Origin: Eudoraea adriatica DSM 19308
Lineage (GTDB): Bacteria > Bacteroidota > Bacteroidia > Flavobacteriales > Flavobacteriaceae
DNA: 64,000 nucleotides
NCBI RefSeq assembly: GCF_000382125.1
Contig: NZ_KB907548.1
Location: forward strand, 496,001 to 560,000
Direction of reading: 5' to 3'
Shown piece by piece: positions 32,051 through 41,378 of this stretch; position 1 is the stretch's first letter, and the number at the start of each line of letters is the position of its first letter. The translations under genes were made by a program, and so were the position numbers. A model generated the notes under the pieces. It made no database searches. It was not told where the DNA came from and worked only from the letters and a program-made list of their open reading frames with translations.

Positions 32051-33751
32051 CTAATCCTCCTGCTCTATTTTCCAATAATATTCAATCGGAGGTCTGCTAA
32101 ACTTGATTGGAACAAGTTTAATGAAAAGGTCATCAATTTTATCCACTAAAAAACCGTCCTTATCCATCTTCAATTTTTCTTTAAACTTTTCATTTAAAGG
32201 AACAATAAGATCAATTTGTCGTGATGCAGCAAAATTATACCCTCGGTCAATTACATAATATTCTCTATAGTAGGTTGGTAGATTGAACCAAATAGCTACA
32301 GTGTAATATCCGTCCTTATAGGCAACGACAATTTCATTGATGAACTTTTTTATAATCTCCTTTTTATCATTGAATGAAGTATTCTCCTTGATTTTTTCCA
32401 AATCAGTTAGTTTTTCTTCCAACTCCTCTTTGTTGTAACTTTTTAATTGATCATTTAAGTTATCCTTTTTAATCTCTAGTTCCCGTTTCTCTCTACTAAT
32501 CCTTTTTATTTCCGATTCTACATCACTTTCATCAAGAACACCTTTAATGGTTAAGCTTATCGCTCTTTTTCTTTCTTTTTCCAAATCTTTAATAGACTTC
32601 TCAATATTTAATATTTCTTGTTTAATTTTGTCTAAAACCTCACTGTCTTCGCCTTTTTTAAGGTAATTTTTAACCACCTTAAATAACGCATTATCTTCGA
32701 AGAATCTCTTCCAAATAAACCCTTCCAAAACTGTAATATTTATACTTCTATTACCACAATTTTCATGCTTGTATCTTTTACTGCTGCACATGTAAAAATT
32801 GTCTTTAAGACTAACTCTAGACTTGCCGTAATAATTCCTTCCACACACGCCACATCTAATTAATCCCTTGAGGAGATACTTATGTGAAACTGATTTTCCA
32901 CTATTATTTCTGTTGTTAGTAAGATTGTCATTAACTCTTTGCCATTCAGTCGGATTAAAAATTGCCGGCACCTCGTAAACTTTACCTCCAAAATTTCTTT
33001 CCCCCTTATATAATGTGTTTTTTATAATAGATCTAACGGTGTTTCCAGACCATTTAATGGCCTTTTTGTTAGTAGTGGTAATTTTACCGGTGTATTTATT
33101 TTTAGTTGCTATAGTGCCTTTACCTATCTTATTGTACCTGGTTTGTATGCCTTCTTGGTTGAATATTTCTGCAATCTTATTAGTACCAATGCCAGATAAA
33201 GACATTTTGTAAATCCTTCTTACAATTTCGACTTCATCTTCATCTATAATGATGGCTCCATTTTCATCCTTAGTATATCCAAAAGCACTTATACCATGTG
33301 CCTTACCCTCTTCCGCATTTCTCTTTAAAACAGCTTTAACCCTTTTTTTTGTAGTTCTTACAAAGTATGCATTAAAGATTGACATCATGTCGCCGTGCAT
33401 ATCAAGAGCATCGTTCTCAAAATCAACTTCTCCATCTTCAGTAAAAAGCTTGCAATTATTGTCAATTAATGTTTGTTTAACAATAAAACGAGTTTGTGGG
33501 TTCCTTTCCAGTCTATCCTGCATCCAGATAAACATGGAAGTAATCTTACCATCTTCTATGTCGGAAAGTAATTTATCCAAAGCGGGTCTTTTGTCAATAG
33601 CAAGTGTCCCACTTATGCCCTCCTCAATATAGTATTCAAAGTGCAAACCTAATTCCTTAGCTAATTGCTTACCTAGCTTCTTTTGCTCTTTTATTGAACG
33701 GTCTTTACCATCTTCTTTTTCCTGAGAAATTCTGCAGAGTATTCCTAACAT
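32051..33751 (-). CDS. Large serine recombinase (integrase)
   Basis: 566 residues. The resolvase domain starts at residue 1 with the catalytic serine in LCRISQEKEDGKDRSIKEQ and the arginines in WMQDRLERNP near 76-85. Then come the recombinase domain (GISAFGYTKDENGAIIIDED near 151-170), a zinc ribbon (CGVCGRNYYGKSR near 295-307 with CSSKRY and CGN after it) and a coiled coil near 375-440 rich in K and E. Such enzymes join attP to attB in one direction. The gene starts 70 bp from the comM junction G and is the only recombinase of this class in the window. Confidence 0.95.
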   Translation of the reverse strand: MLGILCRISQEKEDGKDRSIKEQKKLGKQLAKELGLHFEYYIEEGISGTLAIDKRPALDKLLSDIEDGKITSMFIWMQDRLERNPQTRFIVKQTLIDNNCKLFTEDGEVDFENDALDMHGDMMSIFNAYFVRTTKKRVKAVLKRNAEEGKAHGISAFGYTKDENGAIIIDEDEVEIVRRIYKMSLSGIGTNKIAEIFNQEGIQTRYNKIGKGTIATKNKYTGKITTTNKKAIKWSGNTVRSIIKNTLYKGERNFGGKVYEVPAIFNPTEWQRVNDNLTNNRNNSGKSVSHKYLLKGLIRCGVCGRNYYGKSRVSLKDNFYMCSSKRYKHENCGNRSINITVLEGFIWKRFFEDNALFKVVKNYLKKGEDSEVLDKIKQEILNIEKSIKDLEKERKRAISLTIKGVLDESDVESEIKRISREKRELEIKKDNLNDQLKSYNKEELEEKLTDLEKIKENTSFNDKKEIIKKFINEIVVAYKDGYYTVAIWFNLPTYYREYYVIDRGYNFAASRQIDLIVPLNEKFKEKLKMDKDGFLVDKIDDLFIKLVPIKFSRPPIEYYWKIEQED

Positions 33752-33813
33752 ACAAGAATCGTTATTTTTTAATAGTAATCAAATATACAATTTAATATAA
33801 CCTCCCTAACATA

Positions 33814-34659
33814 TTATATAACATCTGAAATAGTGTGATGCGGACTCCTGAAAGGGCGTTGGCATATCAAGCCCATGTTTTTAACCTTACCTACCACGCT
33901 ATGGATTTTAGTTGTTTCCAGTGCTTCCTGCAGGGTCATAGGAGGTAAAATTGAAGGTAGTCGCTTGGCCAGCATGGTCTTTCCGGCACCAGGTGGCCCA
34001 ATTAAAATAATATTATGTCCGCCTGCCGCTGCAATTTCCATACAACGCTTTATACTCTCTTGTCCTTTAACATCAGAGAAGTCGTGTTCCGGGAAATCCA
34101 GGTTTTTATAAAACTCTGCCCGGATATCTACATTGGTTCGTTCAAGAGGTTCCCCTTTATCAAAAAAAGCAACAACATCGGCTATTTTTTCAACACCGAA
34201 TACTTCCAATCCCTCCACAATTGCGGCTTCACGGGAATTTACTTTTGGTAGGATGAATCCTTTAAAACCTTCTTCCCTGGCTTTAAGGGCAATAGGAAGT
34301 GCACCTTTAATGGGTTGTAGACCGCCATCGAGCGACAGTTCCCCCATGATTATGTAGCTTTCCAACTCCTCTGCCCTAATCTGGTCCGAAGCCGATAGAA
34401 TGCCAAGGGCCAGGGTAAGATCATACGCCGAGCCTTCTTTTCTTAAATCTGCAGGGGCCATATTGATGGTGATTTTCTTTCCGGGAATTTTATACCCATT
34501 GTTGCTCAAAGCAGCTGCAATCCTGAAATTACTTTCCCGAATGGCGTTATCCGGCAGACCCACCAAATGATAGCCAATTCCCCTGTCAACATTTACTTCT
34601 ACAGCTATGGTAGTTGCTTCTACTCCAAAAACGGCACTACCATATACTTTTGAAAGCAT
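33814..34659 (-). pseudogene. comM: comM (yifB), 5' half, interrupted by insertion
   Basis: The N-terminal 278 codons of ComM: ChlI domain (YHLVGLPDNAIRESNFRIAA near 31-50, INMAPADLRKEGSAYDL), Walker A in ILIGPPGAGKTMLAKRLPSI near 217-236, and RPFRSPHHTISDV at the end, after which one foreign codon and a stop follow. The protein continues at 13640 with ALVGGG. No codons are missing between the halves. The cell is therefore without an intact comM unless the element excises or another copy exists. Confidence 0.93.
33821..33851. other. att-like site G, junction of comM 5' half and element
   Basis: ACATCTGAAATAGTGTGATG then CGGACTCCTGA is comM sequence (complement of SPHHTISDV codons). To the left of ACATC lies element DNA (CATATTATATA). 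It is the partner of site C. The first 16 bases resemble site D at 14 positions. Confidence 0.75.
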
Positions 34660-34767
34660 GCGTTTGTATCTATGCTAAGAATCAATGTTTTTCTAAGAAC
34701 ATAGATACTGCTTTTCACCGCAAAAAGAGTGCAGACAAATACATAAGGCTTCAGATTGTAATAGAAC

Positions 34768-37167
34768 TTAGTTTCCTACAGGCAAAAACTTTAGTAAGGA
34801 GGTTGACTTAGACCTGATTTCTTCCTTATTCATCATCATCTTTCTGAATTTCCCCTGGACAAATAGTTCTGCCTGATCTTTGTAATAAGGGCTAAAGGGG
34901 TTCCCGGACTGGCCGGTGGGCAATATACTCACACTATTCTCTACGTCCGAAAAGTCGACAATACGCCTTGTAGACGGCCCTGAACTGACTTTATTTTGTC
35001 CGTCTGCAGTATAAGTAAAGAACATGTTATTAATAACCTCCCTGGTTCCTTCAACAGGAAAGGGGCCTACGTTAAAAAAAGACCGGAACATGTCAACCTG
35101 TCCAATAGGGTGACCATGCTCCAGGGTATGCACTTTGTCCCAGGTCCATTTTGAGCTACTTTCGCCAAGCTCCTCTTTTAAGGATTCCAGGGCCATTACA
35201 AAGGAACTCAGAACAATATCTTTCTTATTTTCTATAGTCTCTTCAGTAAGGGCATTGTCCCACCAAACAGATTCTTTTTTTTGGGCCATCGGAGCTATCA
35301 GCCGTTTGTGAAAATGTGTCGTTAGAAATTGCTGAAAAAGTTCGGGTCCTAGTTCGTCTTCAAAAGTATTCTTCAAAAAGAAGTATATCCATCTGTGAAA
35401 TACCGTTGCTTCCACGCTTTTTAAATGAGCATCTCCATCCCAGGCACTCAGCTTATCCAGCAGATTTATATCATCCTCACTCAACTTTTTGACATTTACA
35501 AGTTTGGTAAGATTCCTTGAAATTTCAACATTAACCAATGAGGTAGCATCTGTGATCATGATCATCATGGCATTTTTATCCCAATCATCAATCCCGTCTA
35601 ATAACTCTACAATTCGTTTAGCCCTGTTTTCGGGTAAATAGTAACCCGGGTATTGCATCCCTGCAATGGAATCGGGTTGGTTATTGGCTGAGTATACATA
35701 GTTCCAGGGTGGATTTACAGCACTCGGGTTCTCAGAAAATTCCAGAAACCGCAAAGGTTCATAGGCTCCGTTACTGCCATCCATAATTAATTTTGTCTGT
35801 GCACTATCCGGCATTTGGTACAACTTTGCTGTTGCCCACCAGGCTATATTGCCTTCTTTATCCCCATACATAATATTCAGGCCCGGGGCATGTATGTCTT
35901 GCAACGACTCTTGAAATTCCGTAATATCACTCGCATGGCTAATACCGTATAAGGCATCAAGTACTTTATTTTCGAGTTTCGTGTAGATCCAGGACATACT
36001 AATTGGCCTATCACCTTTAATATTTTTGGATATGCTGTCCAATACAGGTCCGTGATGTGTTTTTCTATAACTAAAGGCAACATCGGTACTATCTTTGATT
36101 TTTATGAGCCTTGAAACGATTTCATAATTTTCCCATCCCTCTTTGGTTTTGTATTTGGTACTGTCTGCCGGGTTTGTTTCCTCATAATAAAAATCTACAT
36201 CATCATTTTGAAACATTGTAATACCATAGGCCAGATTTCTATCATGCCCCAATATTGGGAAAGGAATGCCAGCCATATGATAACCATATTTCTCGTAGCC
36301 CGGAACATTGACATGGGCTTCATACCATACGGAGGGCTGTGCAAAACCTATATGGGGATCATTGGCCAGGATTACTTTACCCGATTTGGTTTTTGCAGGG
36401 GCCATTACCCAACTATTACTACCTTCCAATTGTGGTATAGGCAAATTAGCCAGGGCCTTTGAAATGGAAGCCACCATTTGAGCTTCTTTTGAATCTTCAG
36501 CCGCAGACTTATAATTTTTTATCCATTCCGTATTTTTGTCTACCCCAATTTCCAGGTCTTTCAAATATTCGGGCCCCAATTTATTATTGATCGTAGTGAG
36601 CAACGGATCTGTTTTATGGGCCATCGCAAAGCTAAATGCCATATAACCAATAGAATTATAAACATCCTTGAGGGTAAATGGTTCCTTGGTGATGCCTGTA
36701 AGATAGAATTCAACAGGAGTGGGTCCGTTTTCTACAAACTGATTAACACCATCTAAATATGCCTTGGCAAGCCGTATGGACTTGTTTGTTTTTGACTGTT
36801 GATTGATTGTTTTTGCAGAAGCCTCATCAATGCCCAGTGAAAGGAAAAATTTATCCGTTGAAAGCAATTCAGAACCAAAAACTTCAGATAAGCCTCCTCT
36901 GGCTACCCTTCTTAATAATTCCATTTGCCAGAGTCTGTCCTGGGCATGCACATAGCCCAGTGCTCTGATTGCATCTTCTTCATTTTGCCCATAGATGTGA
37001 GGAATACCGTAAAAATCATAGTATACAGATACTTCATCCGTAAGATTCTGCAATTGTTTTTCACCTTCGTAGTCGGGTTTTAAGCTTTGTATGAAGATAA
37101 ATGTCCCAAGAACTATAATTCCAAGTAATGCCAGGGCAATAAGGAGGACTTTTTTAATTTTTTTCAA
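34768..37167 (-). CDS. Penicillin acylase family protein (Ntn hydrolase)
   Basis: 799 residues. A signal peptide or anchor (VLLIALALLGIIVLGTFIFI near 7-26) sends it to the periplasm. The alpha chain carries DFYGIPHIYGQNEEDAIRAL near 51-70. The beta chain would start at the catalytic serine in LEGSNSWVMAP near 239-249, freed by self-cleavage, followed by NDPHIGFAQPSVWYE. The family hydrolyses amide bonds of beta-lactams, acyl-homoserine lactones or similar compounds; the substrate here is unknown. It is the first intact core gene right of the island and reads towards it. Confidence 0.92.
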   Translation of the reverse strand: MKKIKKVLLIALALLGIIVLGTFIFIQSLKPDYEGEKQLQNLTDEVSVYYDFYGIPHIYGQNEEDAIRALGYVHAQDRLWQMELLRRVARGGLSEVFGSELLSTDKFFLSLGIDEASAKTINQQSKTNKSIRLAKAYLDGVNQFVENGPTPVEFYLTGITKEPFTLKDVYNSIGYMAFSFAMAHKTDPLLTTINNKLGPEYLKDLEIGVDKNTEWIKNYKSAAEDSKEAQMVASISKALANLPIPQLEGSNSWVMAPAKTKSGKVILANDPHIGFAQPSVWYEAHVNVPGYEKYGYHMAGIPFPILGHDRNLAYGITMFQNDDVDFYYEETNPADSTKYKTKEGWENYEIVSRLIKIKDSTDVAFSYRKTHHGPVLDSISKNIKGDRPISMSWIYTKLENKVLDALYGISHASDITEFQESLQDIHAPGLNIMYGDKEGNIAWWATAKLYQMPDSAQTKLIMDGSNGAYEPLRFLEFSENPSAVNPPWNYVYSANNQPDSIAGMQYPGYYLPENRAKRIVELLDGIDDWDKNAMMIMITDATSLVNVEISRNLTKLVNVKKLSEDDINLLDKLSAWDGDAHLKSVEATVFHRWIYFFLKNTFEDELGPELFQQFLTTHFHKRLIAPMAQKKESVWWDNALTEETIENKKDIVLSSFVMALESLKEELGESSSKWTWDKVHTLEHGHPIGQVDMFRSFFNVGPFPVEGTREVINNMFFTYTADGQNKVSSGPSTRRIVDFSDVENSVSILPTGQSGNPFSPYYKDQAELFVQGKFRKMMMNKEEIRSKSTSLLKFLPVGN

Positions 37168-37298
37168 GAGTAAATGTTTGAGCTTAAAGATAAAAAAATA
37201 GCAGCTCTCTTAATTTAATACTAGTTATTAATTTCTAATATAAAAATCCCGAATAATAAAGTAAGTTTAATATTCAAACGGATGATAACAAAGCTGTT

Positions 37299-39299
37299 TT
37301 AAGGCAATGTGCCGGACAATACCCCTTTTTTGACCCTATCAAAGTTCTTAAGACCTTCTTTCAGCCAGCTTTCATAAGTTTCACTGTCGGCATTTTGAAT
37401 TGAAGAATTTAATACCTCAAGATTCGGGGAGAGTAATACGTAATAAGGTTGCGACGCTGCACCAAAATTAAGGGTTTGGAAAGTACCCCATTTTTCGCCA
37501 ACAGATTCAATATCTTTTACCCTACCGGAATCAAATTTATAATTGAATTTTTCATTTTCCGGCAAAGACTTCCGGTCGTCAATATACAGGGAGATCAGTA
37601 CGTAATCTTCATTTAGCATCTGGTAAATATCCGGTTCGCTCCAGACGTTTTCTTCCATTTTTCTGCAGTTGACACAGGCCCATCCGGTAAAATCGAGTAA
37701 AATTGGCTTATTTTCTTTTTTAGCATAGGCCAACCCTTCTTCAAAATCTTTAAAGCAGTTTAGGCCAAGCGGACAATCACTTTCTTTTTCCATGACAGAA
37801 TAAAAATCGGGAGGAGGAAACCCACTTAATAATTTAAGATTGGTGACATTAAAGGCACCTAATATTAAATACAATGTAAAAGCAGCAGTTAAAATGCCGG
37901 CTCCTTTTCTGGTTTTCGATAATTTTTGTCCTGGTCCTTCATGGGGAAACCGAATTACACCAAATAAATACAAAGCAAGAAGGACAAAAAGCAATATCCA
38001 GATTCCAAGGAAGATTTCTCTTTTAAAGATTCCCCAATTGCCTACAAGGTCTGCATTCGATAAGAATTTAAATGCCAGGGCCAATTCAAGAAATCCAAGA
38101 AATACTTTTACAGTATCCATCCATCCTCCGGATTTAGGCAAAGAAGTTAACCAGGCAGGAAATAATGCAAATAAGGCAAAAGGCAAAGCAAGGGCCACCC
38201 CAAATCCCAACATTCCTGCAGAAAGGTTATTTGCTACATCGCCTTCGGCCAGGGTAGTACTTCCCAAAAGGCCTCCTAAAATGGGCCCGGTACAGGAAAA
38301 GGATACAATAGCCAGGGTTAATGCCATAAAGAATATTCCAAGCCCTCCTCCTACTTTGGAAGAAAAGCTATCCATTTTAGTAGACCAGGAACTGGGCAAT
38401 GTCAGTTCATAATAACCGAAAAAAGAAAATGCAAAAAATACAAACACCAGGAAGAAAACTATATTCAGCCATATATTGGTTGCTATTGTATTCAAAATTT
38501 GCGGATCTACCGAATCAAATAAATGAAAGGGCAGGCTTAACAAGAAGTAAATTAAAACAATGTAAAAACCATATAAAGAAGCCTGGAAAACCCCTGAAGT
38601 CTTCTTTTTTGTATGTTTTGTAAAATAGGAAACTGTTAATGGAATCATTGGAAAAACACAGGGTGTTAGCAATGCAATTAATCCACCCAGAAATCCAAGA
38701 CCAAAAATCATCCATAGGCCGGATCCTTTATTAGGCCTGGTATCATCAGCCTTTTCAAGGAGTTCTTTATTCTTCAGGTCCAGTTTTAAAGCTGAGCCCA
38801 GAGCAAGGCTCCTCTCATCAATAGTTTTTTCTTCTATAACAATTCGCTCTCCGGTCAGGGATATTCTAAAAGTGTGCTCTTTTGGGATACAAACTTCCTT
38901 ACACACCTGGTAGAACAGCTCCACATCTATTTGGGATAGCTCTGCATTCAGCAACTTAATTCTTTGTGTAAAGACCGCATTATTTATAAAAAAAGTCTCA
39001 TCTACCTCAAAAATATCGCTGTACTCTGTAACCGTCTCACTTTCAGTCGCTGTGCCTATTAATTCATAGTCTTCACCGCTCTTTAGAAAAGTAAATTCGC
39101 TGGGCAAAGAACCATTCTCATCCGTAAACTGAGAAAAGATATGCCACCCGTCAGCTATTTTTGCTTTAAAGATTAATTCGTAATCATCTTCTGCAAGTTT
39201 GTTTACTTCATGTGACCAAATTACGGGGTTATCCTCGTTCTGACCCAAACCAGGGCTGATATATGACAATAGTATAATAAACGCTAAAACTAATCTCAT
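37299..39299 (-). CDS. dsbD: DsbD-like protein-disulfide reductase
   Basis: 666 residues. Signal peptide at the start, then an N-terminal DsbD-alpha-like domain with the cysteine pair in LFYQVCKEVCIPKEH near 128-142. The membrane part has about eight segments with its own cysteine pair (LLTPCVFPMIPL near 210-221 and VSFSCTGPILGG near 333-344). The C-terminal thioredoxin domain has GWACVNCRKMEENVW near 544-558. It moves electrons from cytoplasmic thioredoxin to periplasmic disulfides. The start overlaps the tilS stop by 4 bp, suggesting coupling. Confidence 0.92.
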   Translation of the reverse strand: MRLVLAFIILLSYISPGLGQNEDNPVIWSHEVNKLAEDDYELIFKAKIADGWHIFSQFTDENGSLPSEFTFLKSGEDYELIGTATESETVTEYSDIFEVDETFFINNAVFTQRIKLLNAELSQIDVELFYQVCKEVCIPKEHTFRISLTGERIVIEEKTIDERSLALGSALKLDLKNKELLEKADDTRPNKGSGLWMIFGLGFLGGLIALLTPCVFPMIPLTVSYFTKHTKKKTSGVFQASLYGFYIVLIYFLLSLPFHLFDSVDPQILNTIATNIWLNIVFFLVFVFFAFSFFGYYELTLPSSWSTKMDSFSSKVGGGLGIFFMALTLAIVSFSCTGPILGGLLGSTTLAEGDVANNLSAGMLGFGVALALPFALFALFPAWLTSLPKSGGWMDTVKVFLGFLELALAFKFLSNADLVGNWGIFKREIFLGIWILLFVLLALYLFGVIRFPHEGPGQKLSKTRKGAGILTAAFTLYLILGAFNVTNLKLLSGFPPPDFYSVMEKESDCPLGLNCFKDFEEGLAYAKKENKPILLDFTGWACVNCRKMEENVWSEPDIYQMLNEDYVLISLYIDDRKSLPENEKFNYKFDSGRVKDIESVGEKWGTFQTLNFGAASQPYYVLLSPNLEVLNSSIQNADSETYESWLKEGLKNFDRVKKGVLSGTLP

Positions 39300-40603
39300 T
39301 CCGTAATGCTAAATTTTAAAATGCTTTTTGTTTGGGGGGTTACCTTAAAACGATCATCTCCCCTGCGGCCTATGACCCATATTATATTATCCCCTGAACA
39401 TAACAGCCATTGCCTTTCCTTGGAAATCAGATCCATCTTTTCATCTTTATAAAACTTTGAGACTTTTTTTTTCCCTCTCATTCCAAAAGGGTAAAAGTAA
39501 TCTCCTTTTTCCCATTTTCTAATGCTTAGCTTATGGTTTAACGTTTCTTTATCAACATATAGTATCTTATTGGAGGTCTCCCCCATTTCGTTTACTTCTT
39601 CAATTTTCATTTGAACAGGTTCCCTGATAGTTCCTGAAACGGCATCAATGACAAATCTTTCAATTATTGAGTGATAAAGGGCCTGCAATAAAATGTACTC
39701 CCGGTCTTTAATTAGTCTGTGCGTACCTGAGTGAACTTCTTTTCCGCTGGTGGCATTTAAAAGTCCAACTACATCATTCCATTCTTTAAAACCATATTCA
39801 TTAAACAGCTGATACATATAGGTCTTTATGGGATTGAATTTTAAAAGAGAAGCAACGGAGATTTTAATTACATCTCCCTGTTGTTCAAAAAGTCTGTCCT
39901 TTAATTCTGCGATATAATTTTTTAAAAGAGCTTCACTTCCCTGAAGGTTTGCCAGGGTAGTTTCAAAATTATTGAGAAATCCGGGATGTAATTCCTTTAA
40001 TCCGGGAATAACGCCATATCTTATTTTATTCCTCAGATACCTTGTTTCCTCATTAGTTTGGTCTTCGCGCCAGCGAATATTTTTAATTTCGGCATATTGC
40101 TCGATTTGCGACCTGGAAAATAGCAACAATGGCCGGCTAATCTTTGCTGTTTTGGCAGGAATACCTGTAAGCCCTTTAATGCCTGTTCCCCTGGACAGGT
40201 TAATGATAAAAGTTTCCAGATTATCATCTGCCTGATGGGCTGTAACCAGGATTTTTATTTTGTGCGACGTCATTAATTCTTCAAACCAGCCATACCTCAG
40301 TTCCCTTGCCGCCATTTGAAGTGATACTTTATTATCGTTTATATAATTAGCTGTATCAAAATCTTTTATGTATATTTTTTTTCCAAGTTTTCTAGCTAAA
40401 TCTTCTACAAAGAAGGCATCCATATCACTTTCTGAGCCTCGTAGTTGAAAATTACAGTGAGCAATGGTGAAGTCCATTTTATTTAATGCACACAGATGAC
40501 ATAATACCACACTGTCTATACCCCCGCTGCATGCAAGCAGGAAGTGGTTTTCAAGGAGTTCCGGAAAATTTATTGCAATATGTTCCCTAAATTGATTTAG
40601 CAC
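39296..40603 (-). CDS. tilS: tRNA(Ile)-lysidine synthetase
   Basis: 435 residues. The PP-loop ATP pyrophosphatase motif LLACSGGIDSVVLCHL is at residues 22-37, followed by HCNFQLRGSESDMDAFF and VTAHQADDNLETFIINLSRG near 117-136. The C-terminal TilS domain contains RKWEKGDYFYPFGMRGKKKV near 372-391. It changes C34 of tRNA-Ile(CAU) to lysidine, an essential step. The start follows a short 107-bp gap. Confidence 0.95.
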   Translation of the reverse strand: MLNQFREHIAINFPELLENHFLLACSGGIDSVVLCHLCALNKMDFTIAHCNFQLRGSESDMDAFFVEDLARKLGKKIYIKDFDTANYINDNKVSLQMAARELRYGWFEELMTSHKIKILVTAHQADDNLETFIINLSRGTGIKGLTGIPAKTAKISRPLLLFSRSQIEQYAEIKNIRWREDQTNEETRYLRNKIRYGVIPGLKELHPGFLNNFETTLANLQGSEALLKNYIAELKDRLFEQQGDVIKISVASLLKFNPIKTYMYQLFNEYGFKEWNDVVGLLNATSGKEVHSGTHRLIKDREYILLQALYHSIIERFVIDAVSGTIREPVQMKIEEVNEMGETSNKILYVDKETLNHKLSIRKWEKGDYFYPFGMRGKKKVSKFYKDEKMDLISKERQWLLCSGDNIIWVIGRRGDDRFKVTPQTKSILKFSITE

Positions 40604-40710
40604 AATACGAAATTAATCAAAGTTGCAGCCGCAACCAATCTTTTCGAGAGAACTGTTAAAGAACAAATTCCGGCTGAAGAATATAGTTACCCCGGATAAA
40701 AGGGTCCCCA

Positions 40711-41253
40711 TTATAGCTTTTTGACTTTGGATAAAAACTCATTCAAGGCCTGCTTATGTCTTTCAGATAGCTCTTTATCAAGTATACCCTTATCTGAATC
40801 AAAATTTTCGTAAAAAGAGGGCAATGAAAATGTAGCACTGATATTGGCTCCAAACCTGGGCAATAACTTTTCAACGATTTCCATTGAACCCTGACCACCG
40901 CGTTTACCCGGTGAGGCAGACATTAAAAGCACTTCGGTGTCTTCCAAAAATTTTCTTTCCAGACGTGACAACCAATCCAGAACATTTTTAAAATATGCGG
41001 AAGGGTTACTATTATGTTCATTTACAGAAATAATGACCCCTTTTGCCTTCATAATGTCGTTGCGTAATTCAACCAGTGAATTTGAAAAGCCCATTTCCCG
41101 CTCATTATCTTCACTATACATAGGAAATGGAAAATTAGCCAGGTTTATAAGCTGTACCTTTTCCACGCTTATTAAACCTGCGGTATATTTTACTAATTTG
41201 AAGTTTATTGATGTGGCAGAATTACTTCCGGCCAAAGCTAATAATGCAGCCAT
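40711..41253 (-). CDS. NADPH-dependent FMN reductase family protein
   Basis: 180 residues with a flavodoxin-like fold: the phosphate loop for FMN in ALAGSNSATSINFKLVKY near 6-23, then DIMKAKGVIISVNEHNSNPS near 67-86 and YFKNVLDWLSRLE, the usual active-site stretch. LMSASPGKRGGQGSM near 109-123 binds the flavin ring. The family reduces FMN or quinones, and its substrate here is unknown. It stands alone, divergent from the acyltransferase gene. Confidence 0.88.
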   Translation of the reverse strand: MAALLALAGSNSATSINFKLVKYTAGLISVEKVQLINLANFPFPMYSEDNEREMGFSNSLVELRNDIMKAKGVIISVNEHNSNPSAYFKNVLDWLSRLERKFLEDTEVLLMSASPGKRGGQGSMEIVEKLLPRFGANISATFSLPSFYENFDSDKGILDKELSERHKQALNEFLSKVKKL

Positions 41254-41378
41254 AAGTGAGATTTTTTAAGTTGACGAAAATACCTCAAAAGAGACTTAAA
41301 TACCAGTAATTTGGCTAATTTTGCATTTTTAAACATCCAAACAGCTTGCCAAACAAGTATATAGGGTAGTTATTAGGC

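Larger units (their letters stand above)
17023..33825. mobile_element. Integrative element (cassette 4) with serine recombinase and defence operon
   Basis: About 16.8 kb between site F and the comM 5' half. The serine recombinase gene starts only 70 bp from the right junction, as is usual for integrases next to their attachment site. Contents: an unknown gene, a helicase-nuclease-Mod-Res operon, a small HTH gene, a phage-like DNA-metabolism operon (small protein, DUF3871, AAA ATPase, unknown), an excisionase-like HTH gene and a trypsin-like protease. No capsid, tail or conjugation genes are seen. The left border could instead be site C, D or E. Confidence 0.65.
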
